Assembly: GCA_902489855.1 (NCBI GenBank)
Contig: CABUBS010000146.1
Span: forward strand, 1-5,078
From: an uncultured Collinsella sp.
GTDB lineage: Bacteria; Actinomycetota; Coriobacteriia; Coriobacteriales; Coriobacteriaceae
DNA: 5,078 nt
Direction of reading: 5' to 3'
Under the pieces are notes generated by a model. The model ran no database searches, had not been told where the DNA came from, and saw only the letters and a program-made list of their open reading frames with translations. Shown here in pieces: positions 1-5,078 of the stretch (position 1 is its first letter; every line of letters starts with the position of its first letter). Made by a program: the position numbers and the translations under genes.

Positions 1-33
1 CGCTCGCCGCGCCTAGCGCGCCCTCCCGCCCTT

Positions 34-110
34 CAATAAGTTGCGGTGAAATAGTGTCTGTTTTTGCTGCTAGATAGCATATTCAGTCCCTAATTCACCG
101 CAACTTGTTG
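34..110. repeat. 77-bp imperfect palindrome downstream of the exporter operon
   Basis: The outer arms, 34-50 and 94-110, are inverted copies of a 17-base sequence (CAATAAGTTGCGGTGAA against CAACAAGTTGCGGTGAA on the other strand) with one difference. The symmetry continues inward in broken form: 52-54 with 90-92, 58-60 with 84-86 and 65-68 with 76-79 also pair. The element starts 9 bases past the permease stop. It lacks a U-tract next to the stem, so it is not a textbook intrinsic terminator, but a hairpin this long could still end or stabilise the operon transcript. The single arm difference (37/107) is a U-G wobble in plus-strand RNA but an A-C mismatch in minus-strand RNA. A dispersed REP/MITE-like intergenic repeat is the main alternative. 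The inverted repeat is seen directly; its role is inferred. Confidence 0.72.
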
Positions 111-118
111 GTGGTGGC

Positions 119-1333
119 TTACTGGTAGCGTAGGCACTCCACCGGGTCGAGCTTTGCCGCGCGTCGAGCGGGGTAGAAGCCAAAGATTACGCCGATGCCG
201 ACGGAGACGGCGAAGGCCAGCAGCACCGTGGCGATTGAAAAACTCGGTGTGATTTGCCCGCTGGCACCGAGCTCGCCAAGAATCCCGGATTCGGAGGCAA
301 ACATCGCGAGGCCCCATGCCAGCAGATAGCCAATCAGGACACCCAACAGTCCACCGGTGACGCACAGCGCCGAAGACTCGGCCAAAAACTGCGCGGTGAT
401 ATCGTGACGACTGGCGCCCAGAGCGCGGCGGATGCCGATCTCGCGAATGCGCTCAGTCACGTTGGTGAGCATCATGTTCATAATGCCGATACCGCCGACA
501 AGCAGTGAGATGCTGGCGACAGCACCCATGATGAGCGAGAACGCGCCCATAAAGGAGTTGAGTGCATCGATGGCGCTTTTCATGGATGTCGCCGATACAC
601 TGTCGTACTCATCCTCCTCCTCGATGCCCTTTATCGCGCGCACCTTGGACTCGATGGTCTTGCAGAGTTCATCCATGTCCGTGCCCTCGGCGGCAAGTGC
701 CGTCACGCTGGGGAATGAAGGATTCTCGTCGCCAAACAGCCCGGAGATGGTTTCGCGTGGCATATACAGCGTGAGCGAGCCCATGGAGTCGCTGCCGCCA
801 TCAATCACGCCTACAATCTGCACCTCGCCGTTGGACACCTTGATGGTTTTCCCCAGCGCATCCTGTTCGTTGCCGTAAAGCTGATCGGCGCCGCCGCGGC
901 TGATGAGCGCCACGTGCGAGCCTGATTGGGACTCGGCCTGGGAATAGGTGCGCCCCGCAACGAGCTTGCTGGCCCCCACGGCGTCGAGCATGTCGCTATC
1001 GACACCCTGTGCCATGACGGTATAGCTTTTATCGCCGGTCTTATACTCGGTATACGCGCTGTCGACAATGCCGATCTGCTCTATCTGCGGCACCAGTTTT
1101 TGAAGCTTCTCGATGTCCGACTCGGTGAGTTCTTGCGACGAATAGATTTGCACCATGCGTGCCGCATTGAGGCCCAGACTGTTGACCAGGCTGTTTTGGA
1201 TACCGCCGATGAGCGAAGTCATGGCGATAACCGAGGCGATGCCGATGACAATGCCCAGGATGGTGAGCAGGCTGCGCCCCTTGTTGGCCTCGAGCGAGTG
1301 AAGGGCTTCCTGGATGAGATCGCGGGCGCTCAT
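119..1333 (-). CDS. MacB/FtsX-type ABC transporter permease
   Basis: This 404-residue protein is the membrane subunit of a type VII (MacB/FtsX/LolCDE superfamily) ABC transporter. The architecture is the family standard: a first membrane helix at about 21-43 (LLTILGIVIGIASVIAM), an extracytoplasmic MacB_PCD-like domain at about 44-255, then three helices at about 263-287, 321-345 and 367-388 forming the FtsX domain. Two conserved cytoplasmic elements are visible: the ATPase-contacting segment TERIREIGIRRALGAS (293-308) and the C-terminal PARRAAKLDPVECLRY (388-403). The length suits a permease without a fused ATPase, unlike E. coli MacB. The ATG overlaps the ATPase stop as ATGA, and AAAGGAG lies 7 nt upstream (1347-1341), fixing the start and implying translational coupling. 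The family uses ATP hydrolysis in the cytoplasm to move its outer domain (mechanotransmission). The substrate is unknown; antimicrobial peptide, toxin or lipid-related cargo are all possible. Confidence 0.95.
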   Translation of the reverse strand: MSARDLIQEALHSLEANKGRSLLTILGIVIGIASVIAMTSLIGGIQNSLVNSLGLNAARMVQIYSSQELTESDIEKLQKLVPQIEQIGIVDSAYTEYKTGDKSYTVMAQGVDSDMLDAVGASKLVAGRTYSQAESQSGSHVALISRGGADQLYGNEQDALGKTIKVSNGEVQIVGVIDGGSDSMGSLTLYMPRETISGLFGDENPSFPSVTALAAEGTDMDELCKTIESKVRAIKGIEEEDEYDSVSATSMKSAIDALNSFMGAFSLIMGAVASISLLVGGIGIMNMMLTNVTERIREIGIRRALGASRHDITAQFLAESSALCVTGGLLGVLIGYLLAWGLAMFASESGILGELGASGQITPSFSIATVLLAFAVSVGIGVIFGFYPARRAAKLDPVECLRYQ

Positions 1334-2103
1334 GCCACCACTCCTTTCGGCGGGTTGGCGGAGGCGGAAATCATGGGCAGGCTATCTACGGCGCTGCGCA
1401 GGGTCCGCGGTGCATGTGGAATATACGCGCCGTCGTGAATGCGACCGTCGCGGATGGTCACGGCACGGTCGGCCTCGGCGGCGATGCCGGGGTCGTGTGT
1501 GATAAGAACGATGGTTTTGCCGCGCTTCTGGAGCTTATGGAAGGTCTCCATCACAAGCGCTCCGGTGGCGGAGTCCAGGTTTCCCGTTGGCTCATCGGCC
1601 AGGATGATGGGCGGGTCATTGACAAGTGCGCGCGCGATGGCGACACGCTGCATCTGGCCGCCCGAGAGCTCGGATATGCGGTGGTCCCAGTGGTCGACCG
1701 GTAGCGTGACGGCCTGCAGCGCGTGCACGGCGCGCATTTCGCGCTGGCTACGGGGCACATTGGTGTAGGCCAGCGGCAGCATGACGTTTTCGATAACCGA
1801 CAGGCGCGGCAGCAGGTTGAAGCTCTGAAAGACAAAGCCAATGCTCAGGGCGCGGACTTCGGTCAGCTCGTCATCGTCAAGCTCGGCCACGTTGAGCCCT
1901 TGCAGGTAGTAATCGCCCGCCGTCGGCTTATCCAAGCAGCCGAGGATGTTCATGAGCGTTGACTTGCCCGAGCCCGAAGGGCCGGTAATGGCGACGAACT
2001 CGCCGGGATCTACCGCCAGGCTCACGTTGTGCAGGATGTGGGCGCACCCCGCCTCGCTCTCAAAGATGCGGTGCACGTTGCGGATGTCGATAACGGGACG
2101 CAT
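1330..2103 (-). CDS. ABC transporter ATP-binding protein (MacB/LolD/YknY class)
   Basis: This 257-residue cytoplasmic ATPase is complete. Visible motifs are Walker A GPSGSGKST (41-49), the Q-loop in VFQSFNLLPRLSV (91-103, Gln93), the signature LSGGQMQRVAIARAL (146-160), Walker B with catalytic Glu in IILADEPTGNLDS (166-178, Asp170/Glu171) and the switch His203 in LITHD. The run SGGQMQRVAIARAL and DEPTGNLDS are typical of the exporters that pair with FtsX-type permeases. The last 30 or so residues extend beyond the usual core (about 225 residues) and contain no recognisable domain. The start ATG shares one base with the adaptor stop (TAATG), with GAGGA 6 nt upstream (2114-2110). The stop overlaps the permease start by 4 nt (ATGA). 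It should power the permease encoded immediately downstream. All catalytic residues are present, so the subunit looks functional even though the adaptor upstream is frameshifted. Confidence 0.97.
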   Translation of the reverse strand: MRPVIDIRNVHRIFESEAGCAHILHNVSLAVDPGEFVAITGPSGSGKSTLMNILGCLDKPTAGDYYLQGLNVAELDDDELTEVRALSIGFVFQSFNLLPRLSVIENVMLPLAYTNVPRSQREMRAVHALQAVTLPVDHWDHRISELSGGQMQRVAIARALVNDPPIILADEPTGNLDSATGALVMETFHKLQKRGKTIVLITHDPGIAAEADRAVTIRDGRIHDGAYIPHAPRTLRSAVDSLPMISASANPPKGVVA

Positions 2104-2822
2104 TACATGTCCTCGTCGGCAGACGTGCTGCCCGAATCCGCGCTGTAGCCGCCGTCAGCCGTTGCGTCCGCTCCGGTGTCCATGACGAGGGTGTCGCCAT
2201 CGCGCAGCTTGGTAACCGGCACGTTGGGGTTGATCTCGTTGTCCTGGTCGTCGCGCTTGACCTGTGTCTTGCCGACTACGGCTTCGTTGTCGTTTTGCGT
2301 CACGACGTTCACCTTCACGCGATGGGTTTGCTTGCCCTCGTCATCGGTTGCCACGTTGACGTAATAGTGTTCGCCGTCTTCGGTCATGAGCGCCATCGTC
2401 GGCACCATCACCACGTCGTCGAGCTGCTCGGTCACCACCGATACCTCGGCCGTCATGCCCGGCTTCAGGCGCGCGTCGGGCGACTCGATGAGGATGTCGA
2501 CGTTAAAGGTTACGCTGCCGCCGCCACCGTTGGCGGCGTCGGAGTTTGCCACCGACGCGATAGCCGTGACGGTGCCCTGGCTCACGATATCGGGAAACGC
2601 GGGATACGTGACGTTGGCGCTCTGCCCAACGGCGATCTTGGCGATGTCCTTTTCGCCCACCTGCACGGTCACCTTCATTTTGGACAGGTCGGCGATCTGC
2701 ATGCACTGCTTTCCGCCGCTCGTGTCGCTTTCGCCCATGATCATGCCGCCTGTTACCGTGGCGCCCACCTTGGCGTTGAGCGCCACGATGCTACCCGAGC
2801 TCGGGGCCGTGACCGTACGGCT
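2103..2822 (-). CDS. Adaptor C-terminal fragment: second lipoyl half, beta-barrel, membrane-proximal domain
   Basis: This is the 239-residue downstream part of the adaptor, in the frame that reads SRTVTAPSSGS from 2822. The frame stays open upstream to an ATG at 3044, but the Arg/Pro-rich translation there is the wrong-frame shadow of the hairpin, so I do not use that start. Numbering from 2822, the lipoyl return strand is 2-27 and the barrel core lies around MQIADLSKMKVTVQVGEKDI (41-60) to LKPGMTAEVSVVTE (119-132). The domain around VVMVPTMALMTEDGEHYYVNV (137-157) resembles the membrane-proximal region of MacA/YknX. It ends with an acidic Gly/Ser-rich tail (from about 217). There is no obvious ribosome binding site of its own, so independent translation is doubtful. 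The stop TAA overlaps the ATPase ATG by one base. Confidence 0.75.
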   Translation of the reverse strand, partial: SRTVTAPSSGSIVALNAKVGATVTGGMIMGESDTSGGKQCMQIADLSKMKVTVQVGEKDIAKIAVGQSANVTYPAFPDIVSQGTVTAIASVANSDAANGGGGSVTFNVDILIESPDARLKPGMTAEVSVVTEQLDDVVMVPTMALMTEDGEHYYVNVATDDEGKQTHRVKVNVVTQNDNEAVVGKTQVKRDDQDNEINPNVPVTKLRDGDTLVMDTGADATADGGYSADSGSTSADEDM

Positions 2823-3540
2823 GGGCTGCCTTGGCGTTCGCCTGATCGAGGTTTGCCTGGGCCGATGCGAGGCTGCGCTGTGCGGCCGATACGGCGTTTG
2901 TGTCCGCTGATGCGGCGGTGATGCCAGCTGCTGCGGAAGCTCCATCATCGTCCGTCGTTGGGGTGGCCTGCGCAGCGGCTGCGGCTTTCTGTGCGTTGGC
3001 GAGGTCTTCTTGAGCGGCTGCAACTGCACGCTGCGCCTCGGCAACGTTGCGATCGAGCTCGTCGTTTTTAATGGTCATAAGCACGTCGCCCTCGTTGACG
3101 GATTGGCCTGCCTGCACGTTGATTGAATCGACCGTTCCGTCGACAGAAGGGGAGACCACTGAGGACGAAATGGGTTTGAGCTGGCCTTTCGCCTCGACCG
3201 TTGTGGTAAACGTGCCCTCGGTCGCCATGTCGGTCACAGGATCGCTAGCGCCCTGTGGCTGCGCATTGATAACAAGGGTTGCGACAATGGCAGTGAGCGC
3301 GATGGCACCCACGACGCCGGCGGCAATACCGCGACGAATCAGCTTTTTGCGTCGACGTTCGGCACGCTTTGCCTTGAGCTTGGCATATGCCTCTTCATCG
3401 GAAATCTCGGCCGTATCGTTCGTGCGTCCGCTCTGCTTGTCGGCATGTACGTTTGTAATCAGAGGAATCGTTTCGGTGGCACCTTCGGGCGTGCGCTCGG
3501 TATCATCTGGGCCCGGGGTGATCGTGGGGACATTCGGCAT
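2791..3540 (-). CDS. Adaptor N-terminal fragment: tail, membrane anchor, first lipoyl half, hairpin
   Basis: This is the upstream open frame of the interrupted adaptor, 249 residues to the TAG at 2793-2791. Residues 1-240 look native and the last nine (PYGHGPELG) are out-of-frame read-through. The Lys/Arg-rich stretch KAKRAERRRKKLIRRG (57-71) precedes the hydrophobic helix to about 92, giving an N-in, C-out anchor. Residues 126-160, including SPSVDGTVDSINVQAGQSV, are a biotinyl/lipoyl-like half-motif. The two hairpin helices (about 162-192 and 212-239) are separated by a low-complexity Ala/Thr/Asp stretch. An upstream in-frame ATG at 3603 would add 21 residues, but it lacks a good ribosome binding site and lies upstream of the proposed -10 box, so 3540 is preferred. 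On its own the fragment lacks the barrel and membrane-proximal domains and is unlikely to work. Confidence 0.8.
   Translation of the reverse strand: MPNVPTITPGPDDTERTPEGATETIPLITNVHADKQSGRTNDTAEISDEEAYAKLKAKRAERRRKKLIRRGIAAGVVGAIALTAIVATLVINAQPQGASDPVTDMATEGTFTTTVEAKGQLKPISSSVVSPSVDGTVDSINVQAGQSVNEGDVLMTIKNDELDRNVAEAQRAVAAAQEDLANAQKAAAAAQATPTTDDDGASAAAGITAASADTNAVSAAQRSLASAQANLDQANAKAAQPYGHGPELG
2819..2828. repeat. 5-bp tandem duplication at the frameshift
   Basis: GGCTG occurs twice in direct tandem at 2819-2823 and 2824-2828 (CAGCC CAGCC on the coding strand), precisely where the adaptor reading frame breaks. A third unit would restore the frame, giving AKAAQPSRTVTAP. This matches the residue spacing of canonical adaptors such as those with AKAALERTTVRAP. 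Removing one base from the GGG at 2823-2825 would also restore it (AKAASRTVTAP). The repeat is seen; which event occurred is inferred. Confidence 0.6.
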
Positions 3541-3552
3541 AGCGTCTCCTTT
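3541..3552 (-). promoter_or_regulatory. Ribosome binding site of the adaptor gene
   Basis: On the minus strand AAAGGAG (3552-3546) is followed by ACGCT and then ATG at 3540. This strong Shine-Dalgarno match with 5-nt spacing decides the start at 3540 over the upstream in-frame ATG at 3603. Confidence 0.85.
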
Positions 3553-3570
3553 ATAGAAAGAACCTCGATA

Positions 3571-3576
3571 ATTATA
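3571..3576 (-). promoter_or_regulatory. Candidate -10 box of the exporter operon
   Basis: The minus strand reads TATAAT, a perfect consensus -10 element, 30 bases upstream of the adaptor ATG. Transcription would begin near 3564, leaving a 5' leader of about 24 nt that contains the ribosome binding site. No TTGACA-like -35 is seen at the expected 16-18 bp spacing; the region there is GC-rich and palindromic. The promoter may therefore need an activator or have a non-canonical -35. Confidence 0.55.
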
Positions 3577-3604
3577 TGCGCCCACCGGTTGGGGCGGGCG
3601 CATA
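3575..3604. promoter_or_regulatory. Perfect 9-bp inverted repeat overlapping the promoter, likely operator
   Basis: TATGCGCCC (3575-3583) and GGGCGCATA (3596-3604) are perfect inverted copies separated by 12 nt, which contain a further ACCGGT palindrome. The arm nearer the gene overlaps the first two bases of the TATAAT box, and the element occupies the spacer and -35 region. This placement suits a dimeric repressor or activator of the exporter operon. It could alternatively form a hairpin in read-through RNA from the transpeptidase gene, but no U-tract follows. No regulator gene is in the window. Confidence 0.55.
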
Positions 3605-3618
3605 GGACGGTTTCTTTC

Positions 3619-3647
3619 GGAACTGTTAGATTGGTCGCGGCAGTTCC
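3619..3647. repeat. 7-bp inverted repeat after the transpeptidase gene
   Basis: GGAACTG (3619-3625) and CAGTTCC (3641-3647) form a perfect 7-bp inverted repeat with a 15-nt loop, starting 25 bases past the transpeptidase stop. It may be a weak terminator or a second operator half for the exporter promoter. No U-tract is present on either strand, so the terminator reading is weak. Confidence 0.35.
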
Positions 3648-3672
3648 ACGTTGTATGAATGTGCGCGTTGCA

Positions 3673-5067
3673 CTACGAGTGGACAACCACGCACAGGCCG
3701 ACTTTGATGCAGTCGTGAAGTGCCTTAGCGTCGGCCAGGCGCAGGTTGATGCAACCGTGGCTGCCGCACCACTTGTACGACTCGGCGTTATCGAAGCTCT
3801 TGTCGTTTTGCCAGGTGGCATCGTGGAAGCCGATCATGTTGCCCTCAAACGGCATCCAGTAGCTCACCGGGCTCTCGTATTTGGGCTTACCGGTCTCGGG
3901 GTCCTTGGCTCCGATCAGGGTGCTGCCGCCGTCGTTGCTGTTGATCTGCCAGACGCCCTCGGGCGTGGCGTCCTCGCCCGGTTTGCCGGAAATAAAGTTG
4001 GCCTCCCACACGATATTGCCACTCTCGTCATAGTAGCGCGCGTGCTGCTCGGACAGGTCGACGTCGATGTATGCCTTCCAGTCGGGCTCTCCCTTTGCGG
4101 TAAAGGTGTCGGCCTTCTGGGAGTACTTGATCTCGATTTCGCCGGTCTGCTTGTTGTTAATGGCATCCTCGACCTGCTTGGCGAGCGCCGTGCTGTCGAT
4201 GGACCAACCAAAGTCACCGCCTTCGACGGCACACTGCTTGCCATCGGCGCGCGTCCACCAGCGAGTGGAGCCCACGGTATTAAAGCCGTTGGCGAGTTCG
4301 GCTGCCCAGCTGCTGATCTGCGACGTATCGAGCGTGGGATTGGCCGGATCGGCAAAGCTGATCCACTGCAACACGGAGCTGCCATCAACCTTGCCGGCAT
4401 CCTCGCCGTTGAGCTTGAGGGTCACGTTGACGCCCAGGTAGTTGTTGGCGGCATCGCATGCGGCCTGAATCTGATTATCGGTCAGAGTTCCATTGAGCGG
4501 CTCATAGGCATCGTTGCCGAGCTTGGAAAGATCTACGGTCTCGGCCAGCGAGGCAAGCTCGAGCTCGGCATACTTAATGACATGCTCGCGGTTGAGTTTT
4601 TCGTTGGAGCGCGCCTTCTCGACGGTAAACTTGCCGGCCTGCTCGTCATAGGAGCTATTGGCCTCGAACGTGCCCGAACGCCCCTCGTTAAACTCGTCGA
4701 TGGCGGCGCCCAGATCCTTCTCAAACTGCTTTTGGTCAAAGGTATCGGAGAGCATGGACAGGTCGACGTCTTGATCAAGATCGACTTCGTTGGAGGTAGC
4801 GGTTGTTTTGGTCTTGCCGCTTAAGGATTCCACAAGGCGGACCGGCCAAATAAAGGCTTCGTTGTGGTTGATGATTTCTTTTGCGGCAGCTTCGCCATCG
4901 ACGATAGGTTCATCGGACTCGGGCTGATAGGTCCAGTTAAAGTCATCGCCTGTCACGGTGAGCTTATAGTGCTTCCATGCCGAGTTGACCTTGGTGGCGG
5001 CAGACGAAGCGTTGGAGAACGAGACGTCGACGCCGGCAATGGTGGGTCCTATCGCGCCGAGCCACGG
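3673..5067 (-). CDS. L,D-transpeptidase (YkuD domain, PG_binding_4-like repeats), 5' end disrupted or incomplete
   Basis: The enzyme cross-links or modifies peptidoglycan outside the membrane by L,D-transpeptidation. Counting from the internal GTG at 4956 (427 residues to the stop), the YkuD domain is about 293-427. It carries TPEGVWQI (331-338), the conserved His in MIGFHDA (His378) and the catalytic motif SHGCINL with nucleophile Cys402. The preceding region (to about 285) looks like two PG_binding_4-type repeats, as in Ldtfm-like actinobacterial and firmicute enzymes. The open frame continues 37 codons upstream of that GTG and reads IAGVDVSFSNASSAATKVN, family-like sequence, so the GTG is not the natural start; it also lacks a ribosome binding site. 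An in-frame TGA at 5070-5068 then stops the frame before any membrane anchor. Another frame at the window edge reads TLLTVA, which would suit the start of such an anchor, so a frameshift or deletion there is possible. The catalytic part is intact. It is transcribed in the same direction as the exporter, but probably as a separate unit. Confidence 0.88.
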   Translation of the reverse strand, partial: PWLGAIGPTIAGVDVSFSNASSAATKVNSAWKHYKLTVTGDDFNWTYQPESDEPIVDGEAAAKEIINHNEAFIWPVRLVESLSGKTKTTATSNEVDLDQDVDLSMLSDTFDQKQFEKDLGAAIDEFNEGRSGTFEANSSYDEQAGKFTVEKARSNEKLNREHVIKYAELELASLAETVDLSKLGNDAYEPLNGTLTDNQIQAACDAANNYLGVNVTLKLNGEDAGKVDGSSVLQWISFADPANPTLDTSQISSWAAELANGFNTVGSTRWWTRADGKQCAVEGGDFGWSIDSTALAKQVEDAINNKQTGEIEIKYSQKADTFTAKGEPDWKAYIDVDLSEQHARYYDESGNIVWEANFISGKPGEDATPEGVWQINSNDGGSTLIGAKDPETGKPKYESPVSYWMPFEGNMIGFHDATWQNDKSFDNAESYKWCGSHGCINLRLADAKALHDCIKVGLCVVVHS

Positions 5068-5078
5068 TCAGCAGCGTG

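Larger units (their letters stand above)
2103..3540 (-). pseudogene. HlyD/MacA/YknX-type ABC exporter adaptor, interrupted by a frameshift
   Basis: The two reading frames add up to one periplasmic-adaptor-like (membrane fusion) protein of about 477-480 residues. The order is a charged cytoplasmic tail (1-70), one membrane helix (about 71-92), the first lipoyl half-motif (125-160) and an alanine-rich alpha-hairpin (162-239). After the frame change come the second lipoyl half RTVTAPSSGSIVALNAKVGA, a beta-barrel domain with LKPGMTAEVSVV, a membrane-proximal domain and an acidic Gly/Ser-rich tail. The change falls at about 2823: the upstream frame runs to TAG at 2793-2791, and the downstream frame covers homologous sequence from 2822. 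Either one extra base (GGG at 2823-2825) or loss of one unit of the tandem GGCTG GGCTG (2819-2828) explains it. I cannot tell a true mutation from a sequence error. AAAGGAG 5 nt before ATG 3540 sets the start, and the gene heads the three-gene operon. If the shift is real, the exporter would lack an intact adaptor. Confidence 0.85.

Noticed and set aside
8..20. CGCGC-CTA-GCGCG short hairpin at the left edge
   Set aside because: A 5-bp stem in very GC-rich sequence is expected by chance, and nothing next to it supports a terminator or operator.
926..1438. Plus-strand open frame of 170 codons opposite the permease and ATPase junction
   Set aside because: It is antisense to two well-supported coupled genes and shows no recognisable motif or ribosome binding site that I could identify.
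2791..2830. Programmed ribosomal frameshift producing the full adaptor, helped by the CCCGAGCTCGGG palindrome at 2794-2805
   Set aside because: A +1 shift is needed near GCC CAG (2826-2821), which is not a known slippery +1 site. No internal Shine-Dalgarno is obvious at suitable spacing, and the palindrome leaves only a 4-bp stem. An indel or sequence error is simpler.
2823..3044. Arg/Pro-rich N-terminal extension of the downstream adaptor frame starting at ATG 3044
   Set aside because: It is the wrong-frame reading of the alanine-rich hairpin. Its composition is that of a shadow frame and family-like sequence begins only at 2822.
3555..3617. GAAAGAACC (3555-3563) and GGTTTCTTTC (3608-3617) as outer arms extending the operator palindrome
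   Set aside because: The arms differ by one base in length and are not centred on the 3575-3604 palindrome, so the match is probably coincidental.
3445..4824. Long plus-strand open frame of 459 codons opposite the transpeptidase
   Set aside because: It is antisense to a clearly recognised YkuD enzyme with catalytic motif, crosses the promoter region of the exporter, has no recognisable domain, and is the sort of mirrored open frame common in GC-rich DNA.

Overview
The window is a single minus-strand block of cell-envelope genes. The DNA is moderately GC-rich, with strong AAAGGAG-type ribosome binding sites, tightly overlapping genes and many GC-ending codons. The proteins are a split MacB/YknXYZ-type ABC exporter and a peptidoglycan L,D-transpeptidase with PG_binding_4-like repeats. 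Together these suggest a Gram-positive actinobacterium of the Coriobacteriia, possibly Collinsella-like. That assignment is inference from gene style and content; no rRNA or other marker gene is present.

Layout from right to left, which is the direction of transcription. At 5067-3673 lies an exported YkuD-type L,D-transpeptidase with an intact catalytic end. Its N-terminal membrane anchor is missing or out of frame at the window edge. Next is a 132-base intergenic region (3672-3541) with a 7-bp inverted repeat after the transpeptidase stop. It also holds a TATAAT -10 box whose upstream edge is embedded in a perfect 9-bp inverted repeat, a likely operator, followed by a clear ribosome binding site. 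A three-gene operon then runs from 3540 to 119: a HlyD/MacA/YknX-type adaptor (3540-2103), an ABC ATPase (2103-1330) and a MacB/FtsX-type permease (1333-119). The junctions overlap by 1 nt (TAATG) and 4 nt (ATGA), as expected for translationally coupled genes. Between the permease stop and the left edge is a 77-bp imperfect palindrome (34-110), either a dispersed repeat or a terminator.

The three operon genes would form one exporter. The ATPase drives conformational change in the FtsX-type permease, and the membrane-anchored adaptor extends outside the membrane. In a cell without an outer membrane this resembles Bacillus YknXYZ more than the tripartite E. coli MacAB-TolC pump. The substrate cannot be read from the sequence.

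The most important irregularity is a frameshift in the adaptor at about 2823. It sits exactly where the second half of the alpha-hairpin should return into the lipoyl half-motif RTVTAPSSG. The coding signal is good on both sides, so this is either a recent inactivating indel, a phase-variable 5-bp tandem repeat, or a sequencing/assembly error. No novel defence system, CRISPR array, RNA gene or insertion sequence could be supported.
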